A stretch of 64,000 nt of DNA from Rhizohabitans arisaemae (lineage in GTDB: Bacteria; Actinomycetota; Actinomycetes; Streptosporangiales; Streptosporangiaceae). The notes under the pieces are model-generated. The model saw only the letters and a program-made list of their open reading frames with translations, ran no database searches and was not told where the DNA came from. Shown here in pieces: positions 52,636 through 62,043 of this stretch. Both the position numbers and the translations under genes were made by a program. The stretch is taken from assembly GCF_025996515.1 (NCBI RefSeq), contig NZ_BLRH01000060.1, positions 496,001 through 560,000 of the forward strand, read 5' to 3'. Every line of letters begins with the position of its first letter. Within the stretch, counting starts at the first letter, position 1.

Positions 52636-53801
52636 GTCACAGCCTCCAACGGGATGTGTTCAGGCAGGTCCGATGTGCCGTAGGCGGGGATGCGGAGGGT
52701 GAACGTCGACCCGGAGCCCTCCTTGCTCCAGACCGTCACCTCACCCGCGTGCGCCACGGCCACGTGTTTGACGATGGCGAGACCGAGTCCGGTGCCGCCG
52801 GTGGCGCGCGACCTGGCGGCGTCCACCCGGAAGAAGCGCTCGAAGATCCGTTGCTGGGCGCTCTCGGGGATGCCGATGCCCTGATCGCTGACGCTGATCT
52901 CGATGTGGTCGCCGATCCGCCGGGCGCTCACCACGACCCGGGTCAGCTCGGGGCTGTAGGCGACGGCGTTGTCGATGAGGTTGCGCAGCGCGGTGACGAG
53001 CAGGTCCTCGTCGCCCCAGACGCGGAGCCCGTCGGTCCCCGCGGCGACCAGGGTGATCTGCTTGGCCGCCGCCCGGGTGACGCACCGGTCGATCGCATCG
53101 TGGATGACGCCGTCCACCCCGACCGCCCCGGGGACGGGGATGGGCTCGCCGCCCTGAATGCGGGAGAGGGTGATGATGTCCTGGATGAGGTACGTCAGCC
53201 TCGCCGCCTCGTACCGCATCCGGCCGGAGAAGCGCCGTACGGCCTCCGGGTCGTCGGCGGCGCCCTGCACGGTCTCGGCGAGCAGGCTGAGCGCCCCCAC
53301 GGGCGTCTTGAGTTCGTGGCTCACGTTGGCCACGAAGTCCCGCCGGACGGCTTCGACGCGGCGCCGTTCGGTCTGGTCCTCGGCGAGCACCAGCACCTGT
53401 CCGTGCGAGCCGAGCGGCGCCACCCGGACCGCGAAGGTCGTGGGCTCCTTTCCGAACCGCTGCCCGGGCACCTCGATCTCGCTCTCCCGGATCTCGCCGT
53501 CCCTGCGGACGTGCCGGGCCAGGGCCACCAGTTCGGCGGCCATGAGGTGGTCACCGCGGACCAGCCCGAACGCGCGTGCGGCCGAACTGGAGCGGAGTAC
53601 CCGGTCGTGGCGGTCGAGCACGACGGCCGAGGAGGGGAGGACGGACAGGACGGAGGCGATCCCGTGCGGGAGTATCGCGGCCTCCTCGTCACCGGGGAGG
53701 TCCTGCGGGACGCCTTCGGTCTGGCGGACGGCGAGCACCGCGACGACCCCGATCGCGAATCCGGTCAACGCGGCCAGCCCGGCGAAAAGCTCAGCGCTCA
53801 C
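52632..53801 (-). CDS. senX3: Phosphate-regulon sensor histidine kinase (SenX3/PhoR type)
   Basis: The product is 389 residues with a GTG start. One N-terminal membrane segment (about 5-26) is followed by a PAS-like region (about 50-150). The HisKA box has FVANVSHELKTPVGALSLLA and the HATPase domain LRNLIDNAVAYSPELTRVVV and GTGLGLAIVKHVAVAHAG. It phosphorylates RegX3 in the phosphate response. It is divergent from phoU across the PHO box. Confidence 0.93.
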   Translation of the reverse strand: MSAELFAGLAALTGFAIGVVAVLAVRQTEGVPQDLPGDEEAAILPHGIASVLSVLPSSAVVLDRHDRVLRSSSAARAFGLVRGDHLMAAELVALARHVRRDGEIRESEIEVPGQRFGKEPTTFAVRVAPLGSHGQVLVLAEDQTERRRVEAVRRDFVANVSHELKTPVGALSLLAETVQGAADDPEAVRRFSGRMRYEAARLTYLIQDIITLSRIQGGEPIPVPGAVGVDGVIHDAIDRCVTRAAAKQITLVAAGTDGLRVWGDEDLLVTALRNLIDNAVAYSPELTRVVVSARRIGDHIEISVSDQGIGIPESAQQRIFERFFRVDAARSRATGGTGLGLAIVKHVAVAHAGEVTVWSKEGSGSTFTLRIPAYGTSDLPEHIPLEAVT

Positions 53802-53862
53802 ATCCTCGATGGTAGGTGCTGAAAAAGGGCCGATTAGCCTCTGACCTTTGCATTCCCGGAGA

Positions 53863-53895
53863 GTTCATCTCAGGGTCGGGCCTCGTTCACCCGGT
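53863..53895 (+). promoter_or_regulatory. PHO box (three 11-base direct repeat units)
   Basis: The units GTTCATCTCAG, GGTCGGGCCTC and GTTCACCCGGT follow in tandem. The first and third match the Streptomyces PHO-box core GTTCACC closely, and the middle one is degenerate. The site lies between divergent senX3-regX3 and phoU, the expected place for PhoP/RegX3 autoregulation. Confidence 0.75.
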
Positions 53896-53913
53896 CCGGC
53901 TTACGTTGACGGC

Positions 53914-54585
53914 ATGCGTGACACCTACCACGACGAGCTTGACGCTCTCACCCACCGGCTGGTGGAGATGGCCGCCCTGGTCCGCTCCGCGATGGCCGAC
54001 GCGACAACCGCGCTCCTCGACGCGGACCTGCGTACCGCGGAGGCGGTGATCTCCGGGGACACGGAGGTGAACAGGCTCTTCACCGAGATCGAGGCATCGA
54101 TTCTGGAGCTGATGGCCCGCCAGCAGCCGGTGGCCCGCGACCTCCGCATGGTGATCACCGCCCTGCGGATGGCGACGGACCTCGAACGGATGGGCGACAT
54201 GGCCGAGCACGTCGCCAAGATCGCCCGCCTGCGGTACCCGGACTCGGCCGTCCCCCCCGAGCTCCACCCGGCGATCCGGGAGATGGGCCGGATCGCCGAG
54301 GGTCTCGTCGCCAAGGCCGGCAGCGTCGTCCGGACCCGGGACGTGGCGACCGCGCTGGAGCTGGAGACCGACGACGACGCCATGGACGGACTCCACCGCG
54401 AGCTCCTCACCCGGCTGCTGGCCAAGGACTGGCCACACGGGGTGGAGCCCGCCGTCGACGTCACCCTGACCGGGCGGTACTACGAGCGGTACGCCGACCA
54501 CGCGGTCCGGATCGCCCAGAGCGTGGTCTACCTGGTCACCGGCTCGCACGCCGCGGACGCGGCGGTCACTTCCCCTGGTTTTTGA
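53914..54585 (+). CDS. phoU: Phosphate-signalling regulator PhoU
   Basis: The product is 223 residues from ATG 53914. It starts [20 protein letters not shown] and is all helical with two PhoU repeats. Each has a metal-binding cluster of the E/D-x-x-x-D type ([18 protein letters not shown] and [19 protein letters not shown]). PhoU transmits phosphate availability from the Pst transporter to the sensor kinase. Its 3' end overlaps convergent gpmA by 20 bases. Confidence 0.94.
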   Translation: MRDTYHDELDALTHRLVEMAALVRSAMADATTALLDADLRTAEAVISGDTEVNRLFTEIEASILELMARQQPVARDLRMVITALRMATDLERMGDMAEHVAKIARLRYPDSAVPPELHPAIREMGRIAEGLVAKAGSVVRTRDVATALELETDDDAMDGLHRELLTRLLAKDWPHGVEPAVDVTLTGRYYERYADHAVRIAQSVVYLVTGSHAADAAVTSPGF

Positions 54586-55309
54586 CGGCCTCGATCGCCG
54601 CCCGGGCGGCCTCCGGGTCCAGGTATTCGCCGCCGGGCTTGAGCGGCCGGTAGTTCTCGTCGAGGTCGTACCGGAGCGGGATCCCGGTGGGGATGTTCAG
54701 CCCGGCGATCTCCTCGTCGCCGATCCCGTCCAGGTGCTTGACCAGAGCGCGCAGCGAGTTCCCGTGCGCGACCACCAGGACGGTACGGCCTGCGGCGAGG
54801 TCCGGGACGATCGCGTCGTACCAGTACGGGAGCATCCGGTCGACGACGTCGGCCAGGCATTCGGTCCGCGGGATCAGCTCGTTCGGCAGGCTCCGGTAAC
54901 GGGCCTCGTGCACCTGGGAGAACTCGTCGTCGTCCGCGAGCGGCGGCGGAGGCGTGTCGTAGGAACGCCGCCAGAGCATGAACTGCTCGTCGCCGAACTC
55001 GGCGCGGGTCTGGGCCTTGTTCTTGCCCTGGAGCGCGCCGTAGTGCCGCTCGTTGAGCCGCCAGGACCGGCGGACCGGGAGCCAGAGCAGGTCCGCCGCG
55101 CCGAGCGCGATGTCGGCGGTCTGGATCGCGCGGTTGAGCAGGGAGGTGTGCACGACGTCGGGGTGGACCCCCGCGTCGACCAGGAGCCTGCCGCCCCGCG
55201 CGGCCTCGCCCTCACCCTTGTCGTTCAGCCCGACGTCCACCCAGCCGGTGAACAGTCCCTCGGCGTTCCACACGCTTTCGCCGTGCCGTAGCAGCACCAA
55301 AGTCGCCAT
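54566..55309 (-). CDS. gpmA: 2,3-bisphosphoglycerate-dependent phosphoglycerate mutase
   Basis: The product is 247 residues. The phosphohistidine motif is [20 protein letters not shown] at the N terminus, with the second histidine in [38 protein letters not shown] holds the catalytic Glu region. It interconverts 3- and 2-phosphoglycerate in glycolysis. It is convergent with phoU, a conserved placement in actinobacteria. Confidence 0.95.
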   Translation of the reverse strand: MATLVLLRHGESVWNAEGLFTGWVDVGLNDKGEGEAARGGRLLVDAGVHPDVVHTSLLNRAIQTADIALGAADLLWLPVRRSWRLNERHYGALQGKNKAQTRAEFGDEQFMLWRRSYDTPPPPLADDDEFSQVHEARYRSLPNELIPRTECLADVVDRMLPYWYDAIVPDLAAGRTVLVVAHGNSLRALVKHLDGIGDEEIAGLNIPTGIPLRYDLDENYRPLKPGGEYLDPEAARAAIEAVKNQGK

Positions 55310-55352
55310 GCCGACCAGCCTAGCGACCCGGCGGGGCGGGACTTCCCCGCGG

Positions 55353-55841
55353 TCAGCCCTCGGGACGCTCGATGAGCGAGGCGAAGGCCTGGAGGTTGGC
55401 GAGGGACTCCCCCCGTTCCCGCCGCCAGGCCCACTCCCGCCGGATCGCCGAGGCGAATCCGAGTTCCAGGGCCCGGTCGAAGGACTCGTCGGAGTAGGTG
55501 AGGACGCATCCGAGGATGCGGTCGATCTCGTCGGCGTTCACCGAGCCGAGGGGGACCCGGCCGACCAGGTGGACGTCGCCGACCGGGTCGAGCGCGAAGT
55601 GCACCCCGTACATGGAGCCGTTCTTGGTGAGCAGCCAGCGGTAGAACTCGGCGTGGTTCTCATCGGGCCGCCGGCAGAAGAACGCCTCGATGTGCAGGGC
55701 CTGCTCGCCGACGATCAGCCAGGTCATGGTGGTGAGGCGGTGACTGCCGGGCAGTTTGACCAGGAACGCTCCCGGCCGCGGATGCTCGTAGGACAGCTCG
55801 GCGTCCGAAAGGGCCGCTTCGATGATCTCTTCGGTGTTCAC
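55353..55841 (-). CDS. YbjN-domain protein
   Basis: The product is 162 residues from GTG 55841, which overlaps the mshA stop as GTGA. The sequence resembles YbjN-type proteins related to type III secretion chaperone folds, with [20 protein letters not shown] and [20 protein letters not shown]. No catalytic motif is seen. Its coupling to mshA is usual in actinobacteria, but its role is unknown. Confidence 0.85.
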   Translation of the reverse strand: MNTEEIIEAALSDAELSYEHPRPGAFLVKLPGSHRLTTMTWLIVGEQALHIEAFFCRRPDENHAEFYRWLLTKNGSMYGVHFALDPVGDVHLVGRVPLGSVNADEIDRILGCVLTYSDESFDRALELGFASAIRREWAWRRERGESLANLQAFASLIERPEG

Positions 55842-57121
55842 CGGTTGACCGCCGTGGGCAGTCGATGCGTCGCCGTCATGGCACGGGTATACACCTCCGA
55901 CAGCCGCGCCGCGGTCGCCGACCAGCCGAAGGCCGCCGCGTGGGCCACCGCGCCGCGGGACAGCGACCCGCGCCATTCGGGCCGGTCGATGAGCCTGCGC
56001 AGGACGCGGGCCCATTCCCTGGGGTCGTGTCCGTCGACGAGGACGCCGGACACCCCGTGCCGTACGGCGGTGCGGAGCCCGCCGACCGCGGCCGCCACCA
56101 CCGGGGTGCCGCAGGCCTGCGACTCCAGGGCGACCAGGCCGAAGGACTCGTTGTGCGAGGGGACGGCCGTCAGGTCCGCGGCGAGGTACCAGTCGGCGAG
56201 TTCGTGCTGCGGACAGGGCGGCGCCAGCCGTACCAGATCCGCGATGCCGAGCGTTTCGGCGAGTTCGGTGAGGTGGGTGGGCCGGGCGAGTCCGTTGCCG
56301 CTGGGTCCGCCGACGCAGGCGACGACCAGGCGTGAGCGGAGGGCGGGGTCCGCCGAGATCAGCCGGGCGACGGCGCGCAGCAGCAGGTCGGGGGCTTTGA
56401 GCGGCTGGATCCGGCCGACGAAGAGCAGGACGATCGCGTCCCGGGGGAGGTCGAGCCGGTCACGGGCCTCGGCCGCGGACCCCGGCCGGAACACCGACAG
56501 GTTCACCCCGGGGTTGACGACGGAGACCCGTTCGGGGGTCGCGCCGTACAGGTGGATGAGCTCCTCGGCCTCGGCCTGGGTGTTGGCGACGAGCCGGTCG
56601 GCGACGTCCACGACCTGGTCCTCGCCGAGGACCCGTACCGCGGGTTCGGGCCGGTCGTCCTCCGCGAGCAGCAGGTTCTTCACCTTGGCCATCGTGTGCA
56701 TGGTGTGGACGAGGGGCACCCCCCACCGCTGCTTGGCGAGCCAGCCGACCTGGCCGGAGAGCCAGTAGTGGGAGTGGATGACGTCGTAGCGGCCCGGTTC
56801 GTACATCGCCTCGGTCCGCAGTACCCCGGAGAGGAACGCGCAGAGCTGGCCGGGGAGGGACTCCTTGCTCAGCTCTTCGTACGGCCCCGCGGTCACGTGG
56901 CGGACCAGGACGCCGGGGGCGAGCTCGACGGTGGCCGGCAGGTCACGGGCTGTCTGACGGGTGAAGATTTCGACTTCTACGCCGAGTCCGGCGAGGCGCT
57001 TGGCCACCTCGACGATGTAGACGTTCATGCCTCCCGCGTCACCGGTCCCCGGCTGGTCTAGGGGGGAAGTGTGCAAACTAATCGTCGCGACCCTCTTGAC
57101 CAGGGGCGCCAGTCTCGGCAC
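55838..57121 (-). CDS. mshA: D-inositol-3-phosphate glycosyltransferase (mycothiol biosynthesis)
   Basis: The product is 427 residues from the GTG at 57121, 8 bases after GGAGG; other GTG codons lie up to 15 bases upstream. GT4 features are [20 protein letters not shown] (N-terminal glycine loop), [34 protein letters not shown] and the catalytic EX7E region in [20 protein letters not shown]. It joins GlcNAc to inositol phosphate, the first step of mycothiol synthesis. Mycothiol is specific to actinobacteria, which fits the window. Confidence 0.94.
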   Translation of the reverse strand: MPRLAPLVKRVATISLHTSPLDQPGTGDAGGMNVYIVEVAKRLAGLGVEVEIFTRQTARDLPATVELAPGVLVRHVTAGPYEELSKESLPGQLCAFLSGVLRTEAMYEPGRYDVIHSHYWLSGQVGWLAKQRWGVPLVHTMHTMAKVKNLLLAEDDRPEPAVRVLGEDQVVDVADRLVANTQAEAEELIHLYGATPERVSVVNPGVNLSVFRPGSAAEARDRLDLPRDAIVLLFVGRIQPLKAPDLLLRAVARLISADPALRSRLVVACVGGPSGNGLARPTHLTELAETLGIADLVRLAPPCPQHELADWYLAADLTAVPSHNESFGLVALESQACGTPVVAAAVGGLRTAVRHGVSGVLVDGHDPREWARVLRRLIDRPEWRGSLSRGAVAHAAAFGWSATAARLSEVYTRAMTATHRLPTAVNR

Positions 57122-57215
57122 CAATACCACCTCCACGGCTCCAAGGGAGGTACAACCACGGTGGGTCCGGTTGGATTCCCCGGCGCAGGCGGCGGCTCTG
57201 GCAGGATTGCGGGGT

Positions 57216-57971
57216 GTGACGAGGAAACCGACCGCGGTGGTGACCGGGGCGAGCAGCGGAATCGGCGAGGCGACCGCGCGGCGGCTCGCCCGTGAGGGGT
57301 ACGACGTCGTGGCCGCGGCCCGGCGCCGCGACCGGCTGGAGCAGCTCGCCGAGGAGGTGCCGGGGGTCCGCCCGGTCACGCTGGACGTCACCGACGAGGA
57401 CTCCGTGCGCGCCTTCGCCGAGTCCGTCGCCACCTGCGACGTGCTGGTCAACAACGCGGGGGGCGGGCTCGGGGTGGAGACGGTGGCCGAGTCCTCACCC
57501 GCGGACTGGCGGTGGATGTACGAGGTGAACGTCCTCGGCACGCTCCGGATCACCAAGGCGCTGCTCCCCAAGCTGATCGCCTCGGGGGACGGGGTGCTGG
57601 TCATGGTGACGTCGACGGCCGGCTTGATCACCTATGAGACCGGCGGCGGGTACTGCGCGGCCAAGCACGCGCAGACGGCCGTGACCGAGACGCTCCGGCT
57701 GGAGCTGTGCGGGGAGCCGGTCCGGGTCGTGGAGATCTGCCCGGGGATGGTGCGGACCGAGGAGTTCTCCCTCAACCGGGCGCGGGGTGACGCGGAGACG
57801 GCCGCGCTGCCGTACCAGGGGGTGGCGGAGCCTCTCGTGGCCGACGACGTCGCGGACGCGATCGCCTGGTGTGTGACCAGGCCCTCCCACGTCAACGTGG
57901 ACCGGCTGGTGCTCCGGCCGCGGGCCCAGGCCGCCCAGCACAAGGTGCACCGGGTCGGGGCCGGCGACTGA
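57216..57971 (+). CDS. SDR-family oxidoreductase
   Basis: The product is 251 residues from GTG 57216; the frame upstream has no support. The nucleotide motif is [19 protein letters not shown], with [11 protein letters not shown] and the active site [20 protein letters not shown] (Ser, Tyr-x-x-x-Lys). It resembles YdfG-type dehydrogenases that use NADP on 3-hydroxy acids. It runs opposite to mshA and may be transcribed with the methyltransferase two bases downstream. Confidence 0.87.
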   Translation: MTRKPTAVVTGASSGIGEATARRLAREGYDVVAAARRRDRLEQLAEEVPGVRPVTLDVTDEDSVRAFAESVATCDVLVNNAGGGLGVETVAESSPADWRWMYEVNVLGTLRITKALLPKLIASGDGVLVMVTSTAGLITYETGGGYCAAKHAQTAVTETLRLELCGEPVRVVEICPGMVRTEEFSLNRARGDAETAALPYQGVAEPLVADDVADAIAWCVTRPSHVNVDRLVLRPRAQAAQHKVHRVGAGD

Positions 57972-57973
57972 GG

Positions 57974-58759
57974 ATGCGGCCGATCGGAGCCGTGACGCGG
58001 GGGACGACCGGGTACAACCGGCTGCGCCGCTCCGATCGCTGGCTGACCGCCGTCCACGGGGGGCTGCTGCGCTCCGCCGACCGCCCCCTCGTGGTGGATC
58101 TGGGGTACGGCTCCGCCCCGACGACCACCGTGGAGTTGTTCGACCGGCTGCGGGCGGTCTGCCCGGCGGTCGAGGTGGTCGGGGTGGAGATCGATCCCGA
58201 GCGGGTCGCCGCGGCCAAGCCGGCCGAGCGCCCTGGGCTGACCTTCGTCCACGGCGGCTTCGAGCTGCCGGTGGCCCGGCCGCCGACGCTGATCCGCGCG
58301 TTCAACGTGCTCCGCCAGTACGGGGAGGAGGAGGCGTGGCGTGCCCTGTACGGCCTGCGCGACCGCCTCGCCCCGGGCGGCGTGCTGGTGGAGGGCACCT
58401 GTGACGAGCTCGGACGTCGCTGTTCCTGGTTGACGGTGGACGCCGACGGCCCGCAGACGATCACCTTCGCGGCCCGCCTGGCCGATCTGGACCGCCCGTC
58501 GGAGCTTGCCGAGCGCCTGCCCAAGGTGCTGATCCACCGCAATGTCCCCGGTGAGCCGATCCACGAGCTGCTCACCGCCTTCGACCACGCATGGGCGGTC
58601 TGCGCGCCGTTCCGGTCCCACGGCGTCAGGGCCCGCTGGATCGCCACCGCCGAACTGCTGGCCGGGACCAGGCCGGTGGCCGTACGGCCTCCGCTGGGCG
58701 GGCGGCGGAGGTGGCGGCTGGGTGAGATCACCTTTGCCTGGTCGGCGGTGGGGGGATGA
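57974..58759 (+). CDS. SAM-dependent methyltransferase-like protein
   Basis: The product is 261 residues from ATG 57974, two bases past the SDR stop. A SAM-binding loop reads PLVVDLGYGSAPTTTVELFD and is followed by VVGVEIDPERVAAA. Later phrases such as LRDRLAPGGVLVEGTCDELG fit the class I fold. The family looks like the actinobacterial class I methyltransferases coded next to mshA. The substrate is unknown. Confidence 0.8.
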   Translation: MRPIGAVTRGTTGYNRLRRSDRWLTAVHGGLLRSADRPLVVDLGYGSAPTTTVELFDRLRAVCPAVEVVGVEIDPERVAAAKPAERPGLTFVHGGFELPVARPPTLIRAFNVLRQYGEEEAWRALYGLRDRLAPGGVLVEGTCDELGRRCSWLTVDADGPQTITFAARLADLDRPSELAERLPKVLIHRNVPGEPIHELLTAFDHAWAVCAPFRSHGVRARWIATAELLAGTRPVAVRPPLGGRRRWRLGEITFAWSAVGG

Positions 58760-58799
58760 GCTCTACAGGGGGTCGTACTACGCAGGTTAGACTGACCAC

Positions 58800-59159
58800 G
58801 TGAAAGGTCTGGGTGAGCTCGAACGACACATCATGGACGTGCTCTGGGCGCACAGCGAGGCGCTCACCGCGCGTGAGGTCGGTAAGGCCATGGCCGACCG
58901 GGACCTCGCGCCCACGACGGTCATGACGGTCCTCGACCGGCTGACGCGCAAGGGGTTCCTGCGCCGGGAGCGGGACGGCCGCGCCTGGCGGTACCACCCC
59001 GCCGAGAGCCGGGACGCCTACGTCGCCGAGCTCATGCTCGGCGCCCTCGACCTCACCGGAGACCGAAACGCCGCATTGGCGCACTTCGTTCGATCGGTTT
59101 CCGGCCCCGAGGCCGAGGCGCTCCGCCGAGCCCTCTCCGGCCTGCACAGCGAGCCATGA
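58800..59159 (+). CDS. BlaI/MecI-family transcriptional repressor
   Basis: The product is 119 residues with a GTG start at 58800. The winged helix has LGELERHIMDVLWAHSEALT, VGKAMADRDLAPTTVMTVLD and RLTRKGFLRRERDGRAWRY. BlaI-type repressors bind palindromic operators and are cleaved when their membrane protease partner is activated. Its stop codon overlaps the start of the M56-like gene as ATGA. Confidence 0.92.
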   Translation: MKGLGELERHIMDVLWAHSEALTAREVGKAMADRDLAPTTVMTVLDRLTRKGFLRRERDGRAWRYHPAESRDAYVAELMLGALDLTGDRNAALAHFVRSVSGPEAEALRRALSGLHSEP

Positions 59160-60064
59160 TCACTGCGCTGGCGCTCACCGTGCTCGCGATCGTCTGCGGG
59201 CTGGTGGCCGAGGCTCTGGTACGGGCGCGCTGGCCGTGGCAGGATCCGCGGCCGGCGATCATTCTGTGGCAGTCGGTCGGGCTCACCTGGGGTCTGGCCA
59301 CCACGGGTGCCCTGCTGGGGTACGGGCTCGCCCCGTACGGCGAGAGCGTGGCGTCCGGGCTGGTGCTGATCGTCACCGGACGGCTCCCCTTCGAGCCGTA
59401 CCCGTCCCAAGGGGTCGCGCTCAGCGCGGGGCTGACGCTGCTGTCGCTCCTCATCGCAGTCATGATCGTCGCCACCGTCCAGGTCATCCGGGCCCGGCGC
59501 CGCCATCGCCTGCTGCTCTCCCTGGTCGGCCGGGGCGATCCGGGGGTGCCCGGCGTCCTGGTGCTCGACCATCCGAGCGCCGCCGCCTACTGCGTCCCCG
59601 GCCTGCGCTCACAGGTCGTGATCAGCGCCGGCACGCTCCGGCTGCTGGAACCCGCCGAGCTCACCGCGGTGCTGGCACACGAGATGGCCCACGGCCGGGA
59701 GCGGCACGACCTGGTGGCCCTGCCGTTTGCCGCGCTCCGGCGCGCCCTCCCCTGGTCGGACCTGGTTCGGGAGGCGCAGTCCTCCGTCGACCTGCTGATC
59801 GAGATGTGCGCGGACGACTGGGCGAGACGTACCTCGTCGCCGCGGCTGCTCGCCACCGCGCTGCTGCGGTTCGGCGCCGCCGGGGGTGCTCCGGTCCCGC
59901 AGGGGGCGCTGGGCATGGGCGCCGAGAACCACGCCGTCATCACCCGGGTGAACCGCCTGCTCGTCCCGGCACCCGCGCTGCCGAGGTCCCTCCGGCTGGC
60001 GATCCTCATCGTCTCCTTCGCCTTGACGATCTCCGCGCCCATCCTCTGGCTGATCCCGACCTGA
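59156..60064 (+). CDS. M56/BlaR1-like membrane metallopeptidase
   Basis: The product is 302 residues. Three to four membrane segments (about 1-20, 35-60, 75-105 and 283-300) flank a zinc-peptidase core with the HEMAH motif in TAVLAHEMAHGRERHDLVA and a later glutamate (MCADDW region). There is no C-terminal penicillin-binding sensor domain, unlike BlaR1. With the BlaI-type gene it forms a repressor-protease pair of a kind common in actinobacteria. The inducing signal is unknown. Confidence 0.88.
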   Translation: MITALALTVLAIVCGLVAEALVRARWPWQDPRPAIILWQSVGLTWGLATTGALLGYGLAPYGESVASGLVLIVTGRLPFEPYPSQGVALSAGLTLLSLLIAVMIVATVQVIRARRRHRLLLSLVGRGDPGVPGVLVLDHPSAAAYCVPGLRSQVVISAGTLRLLEPAELTAVLAHEMAHGRERHDLVALPFAALRRALPWSDLVREAQSSVDLLIEMCADDWARRTSSPRLLATALLRFGAAGGAPVPQGALGMGAENHAVITRVNRLLVPAPALPRSLRLAILIVSFALTISAPILWLIPT

Positions 60065-60088
60065 GTGACGATTCTCACAGCCTTGTGC

Positions 60089-60122
60089 TTGCTCTAGCTA
60101 GCAATTTAGTTTGCAATTGCAA
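60089..60122 (+). promoter_or_regulatory. Two adjacent palindromes upstream of the XRE gene, operator-like
   Basis: TTGCT-N6-AGCAA (60089-60104) and the perfect 12-base palindrome TTGCAATTGCAA (60111-60122) lie in an AT-rich stretch directly before the XRE start. The spacing suggests cooperative binding by the XRE protein or another regulator. Confidence 0.55.
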
Positions 60123-60127
60123 GCATA

Positions 60128-60601
60128 GTGACGCAGACTGAGGGTATGGAACTACCCAAGGTCGGCTCAATCGGGGAGTACATCCGTGAGCAGCGGACGC
60201 AGGCGAGGATTTCCCTCCGTCAGCTCGCCGCTCAGGCAGGCGTGTCCAACCCCTACCTGAGTCAGATCGAGCGGGGCCTTCGCAAGCCGAGCGCCGAGAT
60301 CCTGCAGCAGATCGCCAAAGGACTGCGCATCTCAGCCGAGGCACTGTACGTCCAGGCCGGGTTCCTGGAGAACCGCGAGCCCGACAGCGACGTGTTGACC
60401 GCGCTCCGGGCGGACGGAACCATCACCGAGCGCCAGCGCCAGGTGTTGATCGACATCTACGAATCGTTCCGCAAGGAGAACGACGCGAAGTCCGGGGGGT
60501 CTGAAGACGGGGACGACGCCGACCCCTTGCGCGAGCAGGAGAGCGAAACCACGGAGGGACAGCACCATGACCATCGCCACCGAAGTCAAGAAGATCACTG
60601 A
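60128..60601 (+). CDS. XRE-family transcriptional regulator, Rv0474-like
   Basis: The product is 157 residues from GTG 60128; ATG 60146 is an alternative. A Cro/C1 helix-turn-helix occupies about residues 15-75 (IREQRTQARISLRQLAAQAG, SNPYLSQIERGLRKPSAEIL). A charged tail ends in a histidine/glutamine-rich stretch. It heads the order XRE-HbhA-like-DUF2516, which matches mycobacterial Rv0474-Rv0475(hbhA)-Rv0476. Its 3' end overlaps the next gene by 35 bases. Confidence 0.85.
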   Translation: MTQTEGMELPKVGSIGEYIREQRTQARISLRQLAAQAGVSNPYLSQIERGLRKPSAEILQQIAKGLRISAEALYVQAGFLENREPDSDVLTALRADGTITERQRQVLIDIYESFRKENDAKSGGSEDGDDADPLREQESETTEGQHHDHRHRSQEDH

Positions 60602-60938
60602 GACCAAGGCTTTCCACGCCGTCGCCGGCGCGGGCGACCTCGCCTATGAGAAGATCCGCGAGATCCCCGGCCATCTGCACAGGCTCCAGAGCCGCCGCGG
60701 GACCAAGGAGTTGCCCGGGATGGCCCGCGACTACGCGCACACCATCGGTGAGAAGGCCACCAAGCTCTACGACGAGCTCGCCCACCGCGGCAAGAAGGTC
60801 GTCGACCGGATGGGTGAGCACCCCACGGTCAAGAAGCTCCGCGAATCCGGCCGCGGTACCGCCGAGCCCAGGACCATCGGCCCGGCCAAGAAGACCAACG
60901 AGAAGGTCGGCTCCGGCACCCGCAAGACCGAGCGCTGA
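60567..60938 (+). CDS. Heparin-binding hemagglutinin (HbhA)-like protein
   Basis: The product is 123 residues from ATG 60567, preceded by GGAGGG inside the end of the XRE gene, so the two are translationally coupled. It is helical and charged, like HbhA, with LAYEKIREIPGHLHRLQSRR and a lysine-rich C terminus (TIGPAKKTNEKVGSGTRK). It is shorter and has fewer lysine repeats than mycobacterial HbhA. The role outside mycobacteria is not established. Confidence 0.75.
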   Translation: MTIATEVKKITETKAFHAVAGAGDLAYEKIREIPGHLHRLQSRRGTKELPGMARDYAHTIGEKATKLYDELAHRGKKVVDRMGEHPTVKKLRESGRGTAEPRTIGPAKKTNEKVGSGTRKTER

Positions 60939-61017
60939 CGCCCGATCACCGGACCCGTCCTCGTCGCCGGGGGCGGGTCCTTTTGGGTACTCTGAAACCG
61001 CCGAGTGAAATGGAGCC

Positions 61018-61326
61018 ATGATGCACGATGTTTTGGACTTGATCTTCTGGTTCCTGGCGATCGCCGTGTTCGGGTTCGCGGTCTGGGCGCTCATCGACGC
61101 GGCCCGCAGACCGGCTCAGGCGTTCGCGTACGCCGGCAAGCAGACCAAGCAGATCTGGCTGATCATCCTCGGCTTCGCCACGCTCTTCGGGCTCGCCGCC
61201 GCCGTGCAGTACATCAGCGCGCTGAGCATCTTCACCATCGCCGCGGTGATCGCGACCACGATCTACCGGGTGGACGTCTGGCCCGCGGTGAAGCAGATCG
61301 GCAAGGGCGGCTCTAGCTCCTGGTGA
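61018..61326 (+). CDS. DUF2516-type membrane protein (Rv0476-like)
   Basis: The product is 102 residues, starting at ATG 61018 (a second ATG follows immediately) after GGAGCC. Two or three hydrophobic helices are visible (about 5-27, 46-66 and 70-88), with the conserved phrase VWALIDAARRPAQAFAYAGK. It belongs to the same conserved neighbourhood as the HbhA-like gene. Function is unknown. Confidence 0.85.
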   Translation: MMHDVLDLIFWFLAIAVFGFAVWALIDAARRPAQAFAYAGKQTKQIWLIILGFATLFGLAAAVQYISALSIFTIAAVIATTIYRVDVWPAVKQIGKGGSSSW

Positions 61327-62011
61327 CCCGCCGTACCCCGGCGGAGAGCCACTCCGCGAGGCGCATATGCCCCTCGGCGGTCGGGTGGACCCCGTCCTTG
61401 AGCGCGAGCTGCGCCGCCTCCCCGGTCCCCGCCCGCGGATCACCCTTGATCCATTCTTCGCCGATCGGATCGATGAACGGCACCCCCGCCCGGACGGCGA
61501 CCCCCGCGATGGCGTCCCGCACCCGCCTCCCCGCCGCCGGGGCGTCCCCGATCCAGATCGGGCCGACCAGCACGACCGGCACCCGAGGCCAGCGGTGCCG
61601 GATCCGCTCCAGCAGCCGGGTCGTCCCCGCGGCCACCTTCTCCGGGGGATGCCGCCGATCGTTGTGCCCACCCGAGACGACCAGCAGATCGGGCCGGGGC
61701 CGCCAGGCGAGCTCCCGCTCGAAGATCTGGCTGAAGTCCTTGCCGACCCTGCCCCGGGCGACCAGACCGGTACCCGGCGCCGCCGCCACGATGATCTGCC
61801 AGCGCAGCCGGCGCGCCGTCTCCGTCGCATAGCTCCGCTCCGGCGGGACGCTCCCCCAGCCGCTCGCGAAGCTGTCGCCGATGAACATGACCACCTGCGG
61901 CCGGGACCGCTCCGGCCCGGCACCGGACCGCTCAGGCGTGGCGCCGCAGCCGATCACCATGGTGAGCAGGCAAGCCGTGACCAGGAGCGGAACAACCCTC
62001 ACCGCGTTCAC
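61313..62011 (-). CDS. SGNH/GDSL-type hydrolase, lipoprotein
   Basis: The product is 232 residues with a GTG start. A lipoprotein signal ends at lipobox VIGC (cysteine near residue 22). The GDS motif is VVMFIGDSFASGWGS, block III is VVSGGHNDRR, and block V is DGVHPTAEGHMRLAEWL with the catalytic Asp and His. Such enzymes act as esterases or acyl hydrolases on wall or lipid substrates. It overlaps the convergent DUF2516 gene by 14 bases. Confidence 0.88.
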   Translation of the reverse strand: MNAVRVVPLLVTACLLTMVIGCGATPERSGAGPERSRPQVVMFIGDSFASGWGSVPPERSYATETARRLRWQIIVAAAPGTGLVARGRVGKDFSQIFERELAWRPRPDLLVVSGGHNDRRHPPEKVAAGTTRLLERIRHRWPRVPVVLVGPIWIGDAPAAGRRVRDAIAGVAVRAGVPFIDPIGEEWIKGDPRAGTGEAAQLALKDGVHPTAEGHMRLAEWLSAGVRRVTRS

Positions 62012-62043
62012 GCCTCCCGGCCCTCAAGATCAGAGGTGGAATT

